The position numbers and the translations under genes were made by a program. From Tautonia sociabilis (lineage in GTDB: Bacteria; Planctomycetota; Planctomycetia; Isosphaerales; Isosphaeraceae), in NCBI RefSeq assembly GCF_003977685.1, contig NZ_RYZH01000010.1, positions 62,001 through 126,000 of the forward strand: DNA of 64,000 nt. Direction: 5' to 3'. Positions 8,492 through 19,909 of the stretch are shown one piece after another (positions within the stretch are counted from its first letter, which is position 1; every line of letters starts with the position of its first letter). The notes under the pieces were generated by a model that saw only the letters and a program-made list of their open reading frames with translations, was not told where the DNA came from and made no database searches.

Positions 8492-9643
8492 TCAGCGCGT
8501 CGGCTCGGCGTCGCCCTCCTCGGGCTCAGTGAAGAAGTCGCGGAGCTTCTCCAGGAAACTCTTGCGCCGGGGGCTCACGTCGTGGTGTTCGAGCTCGGCC
8601 AGCTCCCGGAGCAACTCTTCCTGGCGCGGGGAAAGCCGCTTGGGGGTCTCGATGATCACCTCGACCAGCTCGTCGCCGCGGCCGTTGCCGGAGAGGTCGG
8701 GCATGCCTCGGCCCCGGAGCTTGAGGATGTCTCCGCTCTGAGTGCCTCGAGGGATGGTGAGATCGGCGGGACCGTCGAGCGTGGGGACCTCGATCTCGGC
8801 GCCGAGGGCGGCCTGAGGGAAGCTGATCGGCACTTGGCAGACCAGGTCGTTCCCCTTGCGGATGAAGAAGGCATGGGGCCGGACCTGGACCTGAACGCGG
8901 AGATTCCCTCTCGGGGCGCCGGGGTCGCCGGGCTCCCCCTGGTTGCGGAGCTGGAGGATCGTCCCGGTGTCGACGCCGGCGGGGACGCGAACCTGGACGG
9001 TCGCGATCTTGTCCGCCCGGCCGGAACCCCGGCAGGAGGGGCAGGGGTCGACGACCCGGACCCCTTCGCCACCGCAGGCGGGACAGGTCTGGGCCATCTG
9101 GAAGAAGCCACGGGCGGTGACGATCTGGCCTCGGCCGCCGCAGTAGTCGCAGGAGGTGGCCACGGTGCCGGGCTTGGCGCCGGTGCCGTCGCAGGTGTCG
9201 CAGTATTCCTTGCGGGGTAGCTCGATGGTGCGGGTGGCGCCGCGGGCGGCCTCCTCCAGGGAGATCTCCAAGCGAACCAGCAGGTCGGCGCCGGCGCGGG
9301 GGCCTCGGCGGCGGGCCCCGAAGAAGTCGCCGAAGAGGCCGGAGCCGCCGAAGATCTCGCCGAAGGCGGAGAAGACTTCCTCGGCGGACCGGAAGTCGTG
9401 CACGCCGGCCCCTTCGAGCCCGGCGTGGCCGTAGCGATCGTATCGGCGCCGCTTCTCGGCGTCGGAGAGCACCTCGTACGCCTCGGCGGCCTCGCGGAAC
9501 TTGCGCTCGGCCTCCTGGTCGCCGGGGTTGCGGTCGGGGTGGTATTTCTTGGCCTGCTGGCGATAGGCCGACTTGATCTCGTCGGCCGAGGCGGACCGCT
9601 GGAGCCCGAGAATCTCGTAATAGTCGCGCTTCGTGGTCGCCAT
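8492..9643 (-). CDS. dnaJ: DnaJ, Hsp40 co-chaperone
   Basis: A 383-residue type I DnaJ. The J domain is at residues 1-70 with [10 protein letters not shown] (the HPD needed to stimulate DnaK ATPase), followed by a G/F-rich linker ([16 protein letters not shown]). Four CxxCxGxG zinc repeats are present: [24 protein letters not shown] and [10 protein letters not shown]-terminal substrate-binding beta region then follows. The start [14 protein letters not shown] was chosen at 9643; an ATG two codons earlier is possible. It is separated from groEL upstream by a strong hairpin, so it is probably the first gene of its own operon with grpE, the FmdB gene and yacG. Confidence 0.95.
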   Translation of the reverse strand: MATTKRDYYEILGLQRSASADEIKSAYRQQAKKYHPDRNPGDQEAERKFREAAEAYEVLSDAEKRRRYDRYGHAGLEGAGVHDFRSAEEVFSAFGEIFGGSGLFGDFFGARRRGPRAGADLLVRLEISLEEAARGATRTIELPRKEYCDTCDGTGAKPGTVATSCDYCGGRGQIVTARGFFQMAQTCPACGGEGVRVVDPCPSCRGSGRADKIATVQVRVPAGVDTGTILQLRNQGEPGDPGAPRGNLRVQVQVRPHAFFIRKGNDLVCQVPISFPQAALGAEIEVPTLDGPADLTIPRGTQSGDILKLRGRGMPDLSGNGRGDELVEVIIETPKRLSPRQEELLRELAELEHHDVSPRRKSFLEKLRDFFTEPEEGDAEPTR

Positions 9644-9709
9644 CGGCATCGCGTCTCGATCGGTGGCCCTTGCGGCGGATTCGGGTTCTGCGACCGGGTC
9701 GTCGTGATT

Positions 9710-9715
9710 ATCGTA
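9710..9715 (-). promoter_or_regulatory. candidate -10 region for dnaJ
   Basis: On the minus strand the sequence TGGTACGATAAT contains an extended-type -10 (TG-N-TACGAT, with GATAAT overlapping) about 65 bp before the dnaJ start. No convincing -35 is visible. Placement between the hairpin at 9796-9830 and dnaJ supports a separate dnaJ transcript. Confidence 0.3.
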
Positions 9716-9795
9716 CCATCCGACACCCGATCCCGGATACCGCGCCGCCGGGCATCCCGCCTCCCCGTCCGCATTGTCCGGATCCGCATCGCGAA

Positions 9796-9830
9796 CCGGG
9801 TCGGCAGCACGAACGGTGCTGCCGACCCGG
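9796..9830 (-). terminator. strong hairpin after the second groEL
   Basis: A perfect 15-bp inverted repeat: CCGGGTCGGCAGCAC and GTGCTGCCGACCCGG, with loop GAACG. It lies 35 bp beyond the stop of the minus-strand groEL and upstream of dnaJ. No T-tract follows on the minus strand. It most likely terminates or stabilises the chaperonin transcript and separates the groEL/groES unit from the dnaJ unit. Confidence 0.65.
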
Positions 9831-9864
9831 CCCGCTTGGTCGACGACGAGTCGGGCTGGCTGGC

Positions 9865-11493
<1,629 letters not shown>

Positions 11494-11672
11494 GTGCGAA
11501 GGCTCCTGTCTGAATCGTTCGTCCGGATGATTCGATGAGGTCTCGATGGGCTGGGCCGGCCGAGGGGAAGGGCCGGACCCGGCCGGCGTCTCGTCGGGGG
11601 TCCTCGGCGCCGGCCGGAGTCGTCTCGACCCCGGCCGACCCGGAGGGCCTCCCCGGTGCGAGCGGGGGAAGA

Positions 11673-11969
11673 TCAGCTAATGACCTTGGCGAGCACGTCA
11701 GACTCGCGGAGGATCTTGATCTCCTCGCCGTTGAGCTTGATCTCGGTGCCGGCGTACTTGCCGAAGAGGACCTCGTCCCCCTCCTTCAGGCCGATCTCGG
11801 CGCGGTTGCCGTTGTCGAGGAGCTTGCCGGGGCCGACCGCCACGACCCGGCCCCGCTGCGGCTTCTCGCGGGCGGTGTCGGGCAACACGATGCCGCCGGA
11901 GGTCTTCTCCTCGGCCTCGATCTCCTTGATCACGATGCGGTCGTCGAGCGGGCGAATGGTCGTCGCCAT
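11673..11969 (-). CDS. groES: GroES co-chaperonin
   Basis: A 98-residue Hsp10 beginning [20 protein letters not shown]. The mobile loop [20 protein letters not shown] is complete, including the hydrophobic GIVLP that docks on the GroEL apical domain. The dome ends with [20 protein letters not shown]. It is located between two groEL genes and transcribed in the same direction, so it can serve both. The usual order is groES before groEL; here one groEL lies upstream and one downstream. Confidence 0.96.
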   Translation of the reverse strand: MATTIRPLDDRIVIKEIEAEEKTSGGIVLPDTAREKPQRGRVVAVGPGKLLDNGNRAEIGLKEGDEVLFGKYAGTEIKLNGEEIKILRESDVLAKVIS

Positions 11970-12138
11970 TGCGGAGGTTCCTGTGCAAATGTGGTGGAGA
12001 GGGTGTCTCAGACTCGGAGTGTGTGGGGAGGGAACGCGGGAACGATGGCCGAGGAAGGGGCGAGGGCCGTCGTTGGTGACGGCCGCTCGGACGCCCGCCG
12101 GGGTTCGACGATCGGCGGGCGACCGCCTTCGCGTCGGC

Positions 12139-13782
12139 TCACATCATCCCCATGCCGCCCATGCCGTGGTCGTCGTGGTGCGGATCGCCGCCGGCGGGCT
12201 TCTTCTCCTTCTTCTCGATGACGATCGCCTCGGTGGTCAGGAGCAGTGAGGCCACCGACGCGGCGTTCTGCAGGGCAGTGCGGGTGACCTTGGCCGGGTC
12301 GACCACGCCGAAGGAGAACATGTCGCCCCACTCGCCGGACTCGGCGTTGTAGCCGAAGTTCGGGTCGGAGGAGCGGCGGAGCTTGTTGACGACGACCGAG
12401 CCGTCCAGGCCGGCGTTCTCGGCGATCGAGCGGCAGGGCTGCTCCAGGGCGCGGCGAACGATCTGGACGCCCAGGTCCTCGTCGCCGGAGAGCTTCAGGT
12501 CGTCAAGCACCTTGGCGGCCCGGACCAGGGTGGTGCCGCCTCCGGGAACGATCCCCTCCTCGATGGCGGCTCGGGTGGCGTGCAGGGCGTCCTCGACGAG
12601 GGCCTTGCGCTCCTTCATCTCCGTCTCGGTGGCGGCACCGACGTTGATCTTGGCCACGCCGCCGGCGAGCTTGGCGAGGCGCTCTTGAAGCTTCTCGCGG
12701 TCGTACTCCGAGTCGGTCGTCTCGATCTCGCGGCGAATCAGCTCGGTGCGGCCCTTGATGGCGTCGGCCGAGCCGCGTCCCTCGACGATGGTGGTGTGGT
12801 CGCCGGTGATGATGACCTTGCCGGCACGACCGAGGTCGGCCAGGTCGACGTTCTCCAGGTTGATGCCGAGGTCCTTGAAGATCGCCTTGCCGCCGGTGAG
12901 GGTGGCGATGTCCTCAAGCATCGCCTTGCGGCGGTCGCCGTAGCCGGGGGCCTTCACCGCGGCGACCTGGAGGATCCCGCGGAGCTTGTTGACGACCAGG
13001 GTGGCCAGGGCCTCGCTCTCGACATCCTCAGCGATCACCAGCAGCGGCTTGTTGGCGCGGGCGATCTGCTCCAGCAGCGGAACAAGAACGCGAGGGGTGC
13101 TGATCTTCTCCTCGTGGATGAGGATGTAGGGGTCCTCGAGAACGACCTCCATGCGGTCCTGGTCGGTGATGAAGTGGGGGCTGAGATAGCCGCGGTCGAA
13201 CTGCATCCCCTCGACGACGTCGACCTCGGTCTCGAAGCCCTTGCCCTCCTCGACAGTGATGACGCCGTCGGTGCCGACCTTCTCGAAGGCGTCGGCCAGC
13301 CGCTCGCCGATGCCGCGATCGTTGTTGGCGGCGATCGAGGCGACCTCGGTGATCTGCTTCTTGTCGCCGCCGACGCTCTTGGCGCGGGCCTTGACCTCGG
13401 CGACGACGCGATCGACGGCATGCTCGATGCCGCGCTTCAGGGCCATCGGGTCGGCGCCGGCGGCCAGGGCCTTCAGACCCTCCTTGAAGATCGCCTCGGC
13501 CAGGACGGTGGCGGTGGTGGTGCCGTCGCCGGCGGCGTCGGAGGTCTTGCTGGCGGCCTCCTTGACGAGCTGGGCGCCCATGTTCTCGTAGGCGTCGATC
13601 AGCTCGATCTCCTCGGCCACGGTCACGCCGTCCTTGGTCACGGTCGGGCTGCCCCAGCCCTTGTCGATGACCGCGTTGCGGCCCCGGGGGCCGAGCGTGC
13701 TCCGCACCGCCTTGGCCAGCTTGGACACGCCGCTGGCCAGCTTCTGGCGCGCTTCCTCGTCGTAAGCCAACAGTTTCGCCAC
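12139..13782 (-). CDS. groEL: GroEL chaperonin, first copy with His/Met-rich tail
   Basis: A 547-residue Hsp60 with [20 protein letters not shown], the [13 protein letters not shown] nucleotide-site region and [13 protein letters not shown]. The C-terminus is [17 protein letters not shown], a Gly/Met tail preceded by a His/Asp cluster that could bind metal. It is the first gene of the chaperonin run and starts at GTG 13782 with a GGAGGGAG ribosome-binding site about 10 bases upstream. A small hairpin (13798-13815, CCGGCGC/GCGCCGG) sits in the leader next to that site. The long leader and upstream palindrome suggest stress control. Confidence 0.95.
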   Translation of the reverse strand: MAKLLAYDEEARQKLASGVSKLAKAVRSTLGPRGRNAVIDKGWGSPTVTKDGVTVAEEIELIDAYENMGAQLVKEAASKTSDAAGDGTTTATVLAEAIFKEGLKALAAGADPMALKRGIEHAVDRVVAEVKARAKSVGGDKKQITEVASIAANNDRGIGERLADAFEKVGTDGVITVEEGKGFETEVDVVEGMQFDRGYLSPHFITDQDRMEVVLEDPYILIHEEKISTPRVLVPLLEQIARANKPLLVIAEDVESEALATLVVNKLRGILQVAAVKAPGYGDRRKAMLEDIATLTGGKAIFKDLGINLENVDLADLGRAGKVIITGDHTTIVEGRGSADAIKGRTELIRREIETTDSEYDREKLQERLAKLAGGVAKINVGAATETEMKERKALVEDALHATRAAIEEGIVPGGGTTLVRAAKVLDDLKLSGDEDLGVQIVRRALEQPCRSIAENAGLDGSVVVNKLRRSSDPNFGYNAESGEWGDMFSFGVVDPAKVTRTALQNAASVASLLLTTEAIVIEKKEKKPAGGDPHHDDHGMGGMGMM

Positions 13783-14144
13783 GGTCGTCGTCTCCCTCCG
13801 GCGCCGTCGCGCCGGGCGATATCGATGGGGCTTCGGTCTCTGATCTGCTCGGGTCCAGCTGCCGGCGGCCCCGCCCGGGCTGCCCGGACGCCGGCCACCG
13901 TGTTCGCCGCGGCATGAGGCAAGTGGTGTACCACAACGAATTCACGACACAAGTCGAACTGCAACAAGAACCTTCGACAATCCCATCGCTCCGGCCGCCG
14001 CTGCCAAACTGGCAGTTCGCCTCGGGCCCATGCCATTTCGGCCGGGGGGACCGGGGCCTTGCCTCGGGCCTTGTCGGCGGTTCAGATAGGGGCCCTCGGC
14101 CGACCTGATTCGAGCTGATCCTCCCCCTTCCCGAGACCCAACCG
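13783..14144. other. groEL / esterase divergent intergenic region
   Basis: A 362-bp gap between the minus-strand groEL operon and the plus-strand esterase. It is lower in GC than the flanks around 13920-13980. It contains the small hairpin next to the groEL ribosome-binding site, an interrupted palindrome GTGGT-GT-ACCAC (13923-13934), GAATTCACGAC (13938-13948) and the CTGCCAAACTGGCAG palindrome. No CIRCE-type element (TTAGCACTC inverted repeat) is present and no clear -35/-10 pair was found. Confidence 0.6.
14001..14015. promoter_or_regulatory. palindrome CTGCCA-N3-TGGCAG, candidate operator of the chaperonin operon
   Basis: CTGCCAAACTGGCAG is a perfect 6-bp inverted repeat around a 3-base centre, 219 bp upstream of groEL. 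A nearly identical site (CTGCCAAAGTGGCAC) occurs at 54317-54331 upstream of the orphan receiver gene. The symmetry fits a dimeric DNA-binding protein. The regulator is not in the window. Confidence 0.4.
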
Positions 14145-15059
14145 ATGCCGACGCGATTGCTCTCCGCCGCGCTGTTGCCGCTGCTCCTTGCCCCGATTCC
14201 ATCCCTCGGCGACGAGCCGGTGGAACTGAGGCTCTGGCCCGACGCCGCCCCTGGGGCGCTGGGGAACGAGGCCAAGGACATCCCGACGATCACCCTCTAC
14301 CGGGCGGATCCGAGCGTAGCGACGGGGGCCGCGATCGTCATCTGCCCCGGGGGAGGCTACGGGGGGCTGGCGATGGATCACGAGGGGCATCAGGTGGCGG
14401 AGTGGCTCAACTCGGTTGGCATCACGGGGGTGATCCTCAAGTACCGGCTCGGCTCGTCGGGATACCGGCACCCGATCCCGCTGACCGACGCCCAGCGGGC
14501 GATCCGGACGGTCCGGGAGAAGGCGGAGGACTGGGGGATCGATCCGAATCGGGTGGGAGTGCTCGGCTTCTCGGCGGGAGGTCACCTTGCCTCGACCGTC
14601 GGCACCCACTTCGACTCGGGGAACCCGGAGGCCGACGATCCGATCGATCGGCAGAGCAGCCGGCCCGATCTGATGGTCCTTGGCTATCCGGTCGTGGCGA
14701 TGGCGACGGAGTACGCCCACGGCGGCTCGAAGCGGAACCTGCTGGGGGAGGACCCATCGGCCGATCTGGTCGAGTCGCTCTCGAACGAGCGGATGGTGAC
14801 TCCCGAGACGCCGCCGACGTTCCTGGTCCACACCAACGAGGATACCGGCGTGCCGGCCGAGAACAGCCTGCTGTTCGTCCTCGCGCTCCGGAAGGCCGGG
14901 GTGCCGGTCGAGCTGCATCTCTTCGAGGGCGGCCGGCATGGGCTCGGGCTGGGCAACGGCCTGCCCGACCGCGGCATCGGTCCTGACGAGGCGTTCTCCG
15001 CCTGGCCGGGCTTGTGCGAGACCTGGCTGAAGAAGCACGGATTCCTGGACCGGAAGTGA
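14145..15059 (+). CDS. secreted alpha/beta-hydrolase, acetyl-esterase type
   Basis: A 304-residue protein with a signal peptide (LLSAALLPLLLAPIPSLGDEP). The oxyanion region is AIVICPGGGYGGLAMDHEG, the nucleophile elbow is GFSAGG, and the C-terminal catalytic His is in FEGGRHGLGLG. This pattern matches the bifunctional acetylxylan-esterase/lipase-like hydrolases common in planctomycetes, which act outside the cytoplasm on esterified polysaccharides. The substrate is inferred. It stands alone: divergent from groEL and convergent with the Nudix gene, with 10 bp between stops. Confidence 0.88.
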   Translation: MPTRLLSAALLPLLLAPIPSLGDEPVELRLWPDAAPGALGNEAKDIPTITLYRADPSVATGAAIVICPGGGYGGLAMDHEGHQVAEWLNSVGITGVILKYRLGSSGYRHPIPLTDAQRAIRTVREKAEDWGIDPNRVGVLGFSAGGHLASTVGTHFDSGNPEADDPIDRQSSRPDLMVLGYPVVAMATEYAHGGSKRNLLGEDPSADLVESLSNERMVTPETPPTFLVHTNEDTGVPAENSLLFVLALRKAGVPVELHLFEGGRHGLGLGNGLPDRGIGPDEAFSAWPGLCETWLKKHGFLDRK

Positions 15060-15069
15060 ACCGGCCGAC

Positions 15070-15678
15070 CTAGCCGGCTCCCCCGGACCGATCGAGCCGC
15101 CCCTGGAACTCGGAGAGCTCCGGGAAGCGGCCCTCGGCGATCACCCGGGCGGCGAGCATCGCCGCGGCGACGTGAGAAACCTGGACCCGGACCTCCGGGC
15201 AACCAAGCCGGGAGAGCCAGTCGGCGAAGGGCTCCGTGGTGACGAGGATCTCCTCCGAGGGATCGAGCCGCTGCGGAGCGAGCTCGGCAACGCCGACGGC
15301 GAGGAAGCAGCACACGTCGTTGGTCTGGTTGGCCGGGTTGGCGGGAAAGCGGCCGAGCGAGACGAAGGTCCCGCCGCCGTGCCCGGTCTCCTCCAGCAGC
15401 TCCCGGCGGGCGGCGGCCTCGGGGTCCGGGTCGTCGGGCTCCATGGCGCCGCTGGGCAGCCCGGTGAGGATCTCTCCGGTGCCGTGGCGATACTCGGTGA
15501 CCAGGACGATCCGGCCCTCGGCGGTCAGGGCGACCACGTTGAGCCAGGTCGGCAGTTCCAGGACGTGAAAGGGGGCGACCGGCCGGCCGGAGGCCGTCCG
15601 GCAGTCGTCGCTGCGGACGGTCAGCCAGCGGTCGCGGTAGGAATAGGAGGTGCGCTCGACGCGCCAGGGTTCGATCAT
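15070..15678 (-). CDS. Nudix hydrolase, ADP-ribose pyrophosphatase-like
   Basis: A 202-residue protein. The Nudix box is GLPSGAMEPDDPDPEAAARR followed directly by ELLEETGH, carrying the REL-EE metal-binding residues. The preceding LVTEYRHGTGEILTGLPSG resembles the EYR...E-PAG pattern of ADP-ribose pyrophosphatases (NudF/ORF209). These hydrolyse nucleoside diphosphate derivatives in the cytosol. The start lies 21 bp after the aspS stop on the same strand, so the two are probably co-transcribed. There is no functional link to tRNA charging beyond operon position. Confidence 0.88.
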   Translation of the reverse strand: MIEPWRVERTSYSYRDRWLTVRSDDCRTASGRPVAPFHVLELPTWLNVVALTAEGRIVLVTEYRHGTGEILTGLPSGAMEPDDPDPEAAARRELLEETGHGGGTFVSLGRFPANPANQTNDVCCFLAVGVAELAPQRLDPSEEILVTTEPFADWLSRLGCPEVRVQVSHVAAAMLAARVIAEGRFPELSEFQGRLDRSGGAG

Positions 15679-15699
15679 CTCGGAGGGACGCCTCGGCGG

Positions 15700-17454
15700 T
15701 CAGCGCTGGCGGATGTGAAGCTCTCGGAGCTGCTTCTCCTCGACGGTGCCGGGGGCGCCGGTCATCAGGTCGGTCCCCTTGGCGGTCTTGGGAAAGGGGA
15801 TCACGTCCCGGATGTTGTCTAGGCCGGCGTAGAGCATCACCATGCGGTCGAGCCCGAAGGCGATGCCGCCGTGCGGCGGGGCGCCGAAGCGAAGGGCGGA
15901 GAGCAGGAAGCCGAATTTCTCCTCCGCCTCCTCGGGGGAGAGGCCGAGGTGCCGGAAGATGGTCGACTGGATCGCCGGGTCGTGGCAGCGGATGGTGCCG
16001 CCGGCGGCCTCCTCGCCGTTGATCACGAGATCGTACGCCTGGGCCCGGACCTTCAGCGGCTCGGACTCGAGCAGGTGCAGGTCCTCGGGCAGCGGCATGG
16101 TGAACGGATGGTGCTCGGCGACGTACCGGCCCTCCTCGGCGTCCCAGGAGAAAAGGGGGAAGCGAACGACCCAGGAGTAATGGAACGACTTCGGGTCGTA
16201 GAGCTTCAGCTCTCGGCCGAGCCGGTGGCGGAGGGCCGACAGCGCCGCCGAGGTGACGTCCTTCGTGTCGGCAACGATCAGCAGAAGATCCCCCGGCTTC
16301 GCCCCGAACCGCTCCCGGAAGGCGGCCTGGACCTCGGGGGAGAGGAACTTGGCGGTCGGGCCGGTGAATTGCTCCGCCTCGACCTTGAGCCAGACCAGAC
16401 CCTTCGCGCCGTAGTCGCCGGCGAAGGAGGTGAGCGCGTCGAGATCCTTGCGGCTGTACTTCTCGGCGGCGCCGGGGGCGCAGATGCCCCGGACCCGTCG
16501 GCCGTGCTCGATGGTGTCCTTGAAGACCTTGAACTCGGTCTGCGCGGCGAGGTCCCCGAGGTCGATGAGCTCCATCCCGAACCGGAGATCCGGGCGGTCG
16601 GTGCCGAAGCGCTCCATCGCCTCGTGGTAGTCGAGGCGGGGCAGAGGGGTGGAGAGCTCCTCCCCGGTGAACTCTCGGGAAAGGGCCTTGACCAGCCCCT
16701 CCATCGTCGCAAGGACGTCCTCGAACTGGACGAAGGACATCTCGATGTCGAGCTGGGTGAACTCGGGCTGGCGGTTGGCGCGGAGGTCCTCGTCCCGGAA
16801 GCAACGGGCGATCTGGAAGTAGCGATCCATGCCCGCGACCATCAAGAGCTGCTTATAAAGCTGCGGGCTCTGGGGCAGCGCGTAAAAGTGTCCGGGATGG
16901 ATGCGGCTGGGAACGAGAAAGTCTCGGGCTCCTTCGGGGGTGCTGCGGCCGAGGATGGGGGTTTCGACCTCCCAGAAGCCCAGCTCGGTCATCGTCCTCC
17001 GCATCGTCTGGGCGAGCCGGTGGCGGATCTCGACGATGCGGTGCATCTCCGGGCGGCGGAGGTCGAGGAAGCGGTACTTCAGCCGGAGCTCCTCGTTGGC
17101 CTCGCCGTCGATCTCGAAGGGAGGTGTCTGGGTGGCGTTGAACACCTCCAGTTCGGTGGCCTGAAGCTCGATTTCGCCGGTCTGGAGCTTGGGATTCTCC
17201 TTGCCGGGGAGGCGGCGGCGAACGGTCCCTCGGACGCCGATCACCCACTCGTTGCGCAGGGACTGGGCGGCCTCCTGGAGCTGCGTCCCCGCCTCGGGCT
17301 CAAAGACGACCTGGGTGAGGCCGGCCCGGTCTCGGAGGTCGATGAAGACGACGCCGCCGAAGTCGCGGTAGGCATTCACCCAGCCGTTGAGCACGACCTC
17401 CCGGCCGAGGTGCTCGGCCGTCAATTCGCCGCAGGAGTGGGTCCGCTTGAGCAT
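15700..17454 (-). CDS. aspS: aspartyl-tRNA synthetase, bacterial type
   Basis: A 584-residue class II synthetase of the usual bacterial length, including the GAD insertion. It begins MLKRTHSCGELTAEHLG with the OB-fold anticodon domain (NGWVNAYRDFGGVVFIDLRD). Motif 2 is FRDEDLRANRQPEFTQLD and motif 3 is GIAFGLDRMVMLYAG. It charges tRNA-Asp with aspartate in the cytosol; whether it also charges tRNA-Asn (non-discriminating) cannot be told here. It is followed 21 bp later by the Nudix gene. Confidence 0.97.
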   Translation of the reverse strand: MLKRTHSCGELTAEHLGREVVLNGWVNAYRDFGGVVFIDLRDRAGLTQVVFEPEAGTQLQEAAQSLRNEWVIGVRGTVRRRLPGKENPKLQTGEIELQATELEVFNATQTPPFEIDGEANEELRLKYRFLDLRRPEMHRIVEIRHRLAQTMRRTMTELGFWEVETPILGRSTPEGARDFLVPSRIHPGHFYALPQSPQLYKQLLMVAGMDRYFQIARCFRDEDLRANRQPEFTQLDIEMSFVQFEDVLATMEGLVKALSREFTGEELSTPLPRLDYHEAMERFGTDRPDLRFGMELIDLGDLAAQTEFKVFKDTIEHGRRVRGICAPGAAEKYSRKDLDALTSFAGDYGAKGLVWLKVEAEQFTGPTAKFLSPEVQAAFRERFGAKPGDLLLIVADTKDVTSAALSALRHRLGRELKLYDPKSFHYSWVVRFPLFSWDAEEGRYVAEHHPFTMPLPEDLHLLESEPLKVRAQAYDLVINGEEAAGGTIRCHDPAIQSTIFRHLGLSPEEAEEKFGFLLSALRFGAPPHGGIAFGLDRMVMLYAGLDNIRDVIPFPKTAKGTDLMTGAPGTVEEKQLRELHIRQR

Positions 17455-17815
17455 GTCCCGAGACCGTCCTTCACCCAGCTTGAGGCATCATCGCCCGGCC
17501 CCGGCTCCCCGCCGAACCGGCGACGCAAGTCCTCCAAGCTATGCTGATCGCCCGTGAATCGTCAAGCGTCGCGAATCGCCGTCATTTCGGACGAGGGCCG
17601 GGTTTCTGGGACGCTCCCCGCGGCCTGCGCCCGGCAGGCGTCGAGGAAGGCGAGCTCCCCTGATGCGAACCCCGAGCGAGGGAAGCGGCCCCGACCCGAT
17701 CGATCGGATCCTCGAGCACCATGCCCGGCCGATGAGACACCCGGACGTCGATCCGAGTTCGCCCGGCCCGGCTCGATGATCGTCGATCGACCGGCGCCAG
17801 GACGAACGAGCCGGC
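17455..17815. other. 361-bp interval without a supported gene
   Basis: Between the aspS start and the aminopeptidase stop. A short minus-strand frame (17562-17819) is open but composition is arginine/glycine-rich with no recognisable motif. No tRNA-like fold or strong hairpin was seen. It presumably contains the aspS promoter, which I could not identify. Confidence 0.5.
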
Positions 17816-18931
17816 TCACTCCGGGTCGAGCGGGCTGAGCTCCTCGTCGACGAATCGGCCGTCGACCCGAATCGGCTGGCCGTCGAAGGAGATGGTGCCG
17901 CCGCCGTACTCGGGGGTCTGGAGCTGGACGAGGTCCCAGTGGATCTTCGAGCGATTGCCGTTGTCGGCTTCGTCGTAAGCGTTGCCGGGGGTGAGGTGGA
18001 AGCTGCCGGCGATCTTCTCGTCAAAGAGGATATCGCGCATGGGCTTCTGGATCTTCGGGTTGCAGCCGAGAGACCACTCGCCGACGTAGGAGGCGCCCTC
18101 GTCGGCCTGGAAGATCCGGTTCAGGCGGTCCTGATCGCCGGCCTCGCACGTCGCCTCGACGATCCGCCCGGCCTCGAAGACAAGGCGGATGCCGTCGTAG
18201 GCGGCCCCCTGGTAGATGGTCGGGGCGTTGAAGCGGATGTGGCCCTCGACGGACTCTCGCACCGGGGCGGTGAAGACCTCGCCGTCGGGGATGTTCATCT
18301 CGCCGGCGCAGGGAACGACGGGAATGCCGGCGATGGAGAACCGCAAGTCGGTGTCGGGCCCGGTGATGTGGACGTCCCGGGCGGCCTCCATCCGATCCGC
18401 CAGGGGCTTCAGCGCCTTGGCGAGCCGGGGATAGTCGACGTTGCAGGCCTCGAAATAAAAGTCCTCGAACGCCTCGGTGCTCAGACCGGCCTGCTGGGCC
18501 ATGCCGGGCCCGGGGAGGCGGAGGACGCACCATCGAGTGTTCTTGATCCGGCGCTCGAAGTGGACCGGGCGCATGAAGTGCTCGTTGTAGAGGTTCATGC
18601 GGTCGGCCGGCACGTCGGCCAGCTCGCTGATGTTCCGGGAGCCCCGGAGAGCGATGTACGCCTGGACCCGGTCCATGCGGAAGGACTCGGCCTCGGCCCA
18701 GGCTCGGAGCTGGGGCTCGGTCGCCTCTCGGAGCAGTTCCCGGAGGATCGAGGCCCGCTTCAGGTCGACCAGGGGGATCGCGCCGAGTCTGCTGGCCTTG
18801 TGGACGAGCAGGCGAGGGAGGGTGTCGTCCTCCAGGTCGACGCACTCGATCAGCAGCGTCTGGCCGGCCTTCAGGCGGGTGGAGTGCCGGATGAGGGTCT
18901 CGGCGAGCGTCTCCCAGCGGGGGTCGGGCAT
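17816..18931 (-). CDS. M29-family (thermophilic type) aminopeptidase
   Basis: A 371-residue protein, close to the family length. It begins MPDPRWETLAETLIRHSTRL, followed by GQTLLIECVDLEDDTLPRLL, as in the AmpS/AmpT family. Metal ligands expected from the family fall in GEMNIPDGEVFTAPVRESVEG, GEWSLGCNPKI and the C-terminal SKIHWDLVQL segment, all present. Family members are cytosolic dinuclear metal exopeptidases removing N-terminal residues from peptides. The ATG at 18931 was chosen because the 100 codons upstream are arginine/proline-rich with no family match. It is divergent from the SDR gene. Confidence 0.9.
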   Translation of the reverse strand: MPDPRWETLAETLIRHSTRLKAGQTLLIECVDLEDDTLPRLLVHKASRLGAIPLVDLKRASILRELLREATEPQLRAWAEAESFRMDRVQAYIALRGSRNISELADVPADRMNLYNEHFMRPVHFERRIKNTRWCVLRLPGPGMAQQAGLSTEAFEDFYFEACNVDYPRLAKALKPLADRMEAARDVHITGPDTDLRFSIAGIPVVPCAGEMNIPDGEVFTAPVRESVEGHIRFNAPTIYQGAAYDGIRLVFEAGRIVEATCEAGDQDRLNRIFQADEGASYVGEWSLGCNPKIQKPMRDILFDEKIAGSFHLTPGNAYDEADNGNRSKIHWDLVQLQTPEYGGGTISFDGQPIRVDGRFVDEELSPLDPE

Positions 18932-19097
18932 GGCGGGCTCCGGGGTCGAGGCGCGGCCCGGCCGGGCGATGAGGAGAAGGCCGGGGGATTGCGGCGGGGC
19001 CGGGGCTGGTCTAAGCTGACGCCGGTCCGGGCCGCGGCGGAGAGCCGAGGCCGGCTTCATTCTTCGGGATCGACCCGGCCGACGCAAGCGGGGGAAG

Positions 19098-19874
19098 ATG
19101 ATGGCGGCGCACCCGTTCGACCTCACCGGAAAGGTGGCGATCGTCACCGGGGGCAACGGCGGTATCGGACTGGGGATGGCCCGGGGTCTGGCCCGGGCCG
19201 GCGCCCGGCTGGCGCTGGTCGGCCGCAACACCGAGAAGACCGCTCAGGCCGCCCAGGAGCTGGCCAAGGAGACCGGGGTCGAGGTCCTGGCGGTGACCGC
19301 CGACGTCTCTTCCGAGGGGGACTGCTCCCGGATCGCCCGGGAGGTGCTCGACCGCTTCGGCCGCATCGACATCCTGTTCAACAATGCCGGCATCAACATC
19401 CGCAAGCCGCCGCACGAGCTGAGCCTGGAGGAGTGGCGCGAGGTGATCGACGTGAACCTCACCAGCGCCTTCCTGCTCTCGAACGCGGTCTACCCGGCGA
19501 TGAAAGCGGCCGGCGGCGGGAAGATCGTGAACATCGGCAGCATGACGTCGATCTTCGGCTCCGGCTTCGCGCCGGCCTACGCGACGAGCAAGGGCGGGAT
19601 CGTCCAGCTCACCAAGAGCCAGGCGATCGCCTGGGCGGCCGACAACATCCAGAGCAATGCCATCCTGCCCGGCTGGTTCGACACGGAGCTGACCAAGAAG
19701 GCCCGGGTCGAGATCTCCGGGCTGCACGAGCGGGTGCTGGCCCGCATCCCGGCCGGGCGCTGGGCCAACCCCGACGACATGGCCGGAACCGCCGTCTGGT
19801 TGGCGAGCCCGGCCAGCGACTACGTCACCGGCGTCGCCATCCCCGTCGATGGCGGCTACGCGGCGATGCTCTGA
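19098..19874 (+). CDS. classical SDR oxidoreductase, gluconate/deoxygluconate dehydrogenase-like
   Basis: A 258-residue short-chain dehydrogenase with VTGGNGGIGLGMARGLA (cofactor site), NNAGINIRKPPHE, the serine region NIGSMTSIFGSGFAPAYATS, and YATSK as the catalytic YxxxK. The C-terminus has IPVDGGYAAML. Overall it resembles 2-deoxy-D-gluconate 3-dehydrogenase and gluconate 5-dehydrogenase, so a sugar-acid or polyol substrate is likely but not proven. The ATG has GGGGGAAG just upstream. It stands as a single gene between the divergent aminopeptidase and the convergent gene at 19910. Confidence 0.88.
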   Translation: MMAAHPFDLTGKVAIVTGGNGGIGLGMARGLARAGARLALVGRNTEKTAQAAQELAKETGVEVLAVTADVSSEGDCSRIAREVLDRFGRIDILFNNAGINIRKPPHELSLEEWREVIDVNLTSAFLLSNAVYPAMKAAGGGKIVNIGSMTSIFGSGFAPAYATSKGGIVQLTKSQAIAWAADNIQSNAILPGWFDTELTKKARVEISGLHERVLARIPAGRWANPDDMAGTAVWLASPASDYVTGVAIPVDGGYAAML

Positions 19875-19909
19875 GCGAGAGCGAAGACGACGAGCGGGAG
19901 GCGGCCCGG

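Noticed and set aside
13783..14144. CIRCE (HrcA) operator before groEL
   Set aside because: No TTAGCACTC-type inverted repeat is present; only the TGCCA/TGGCA palindrome was found.
17562..17819. Short minus-strand frame downstream of the aminopeptidase
   Set aside because: No motif, no plausible ribosome-binding site and Arg/Gly-rich composition typical of chance frames here.
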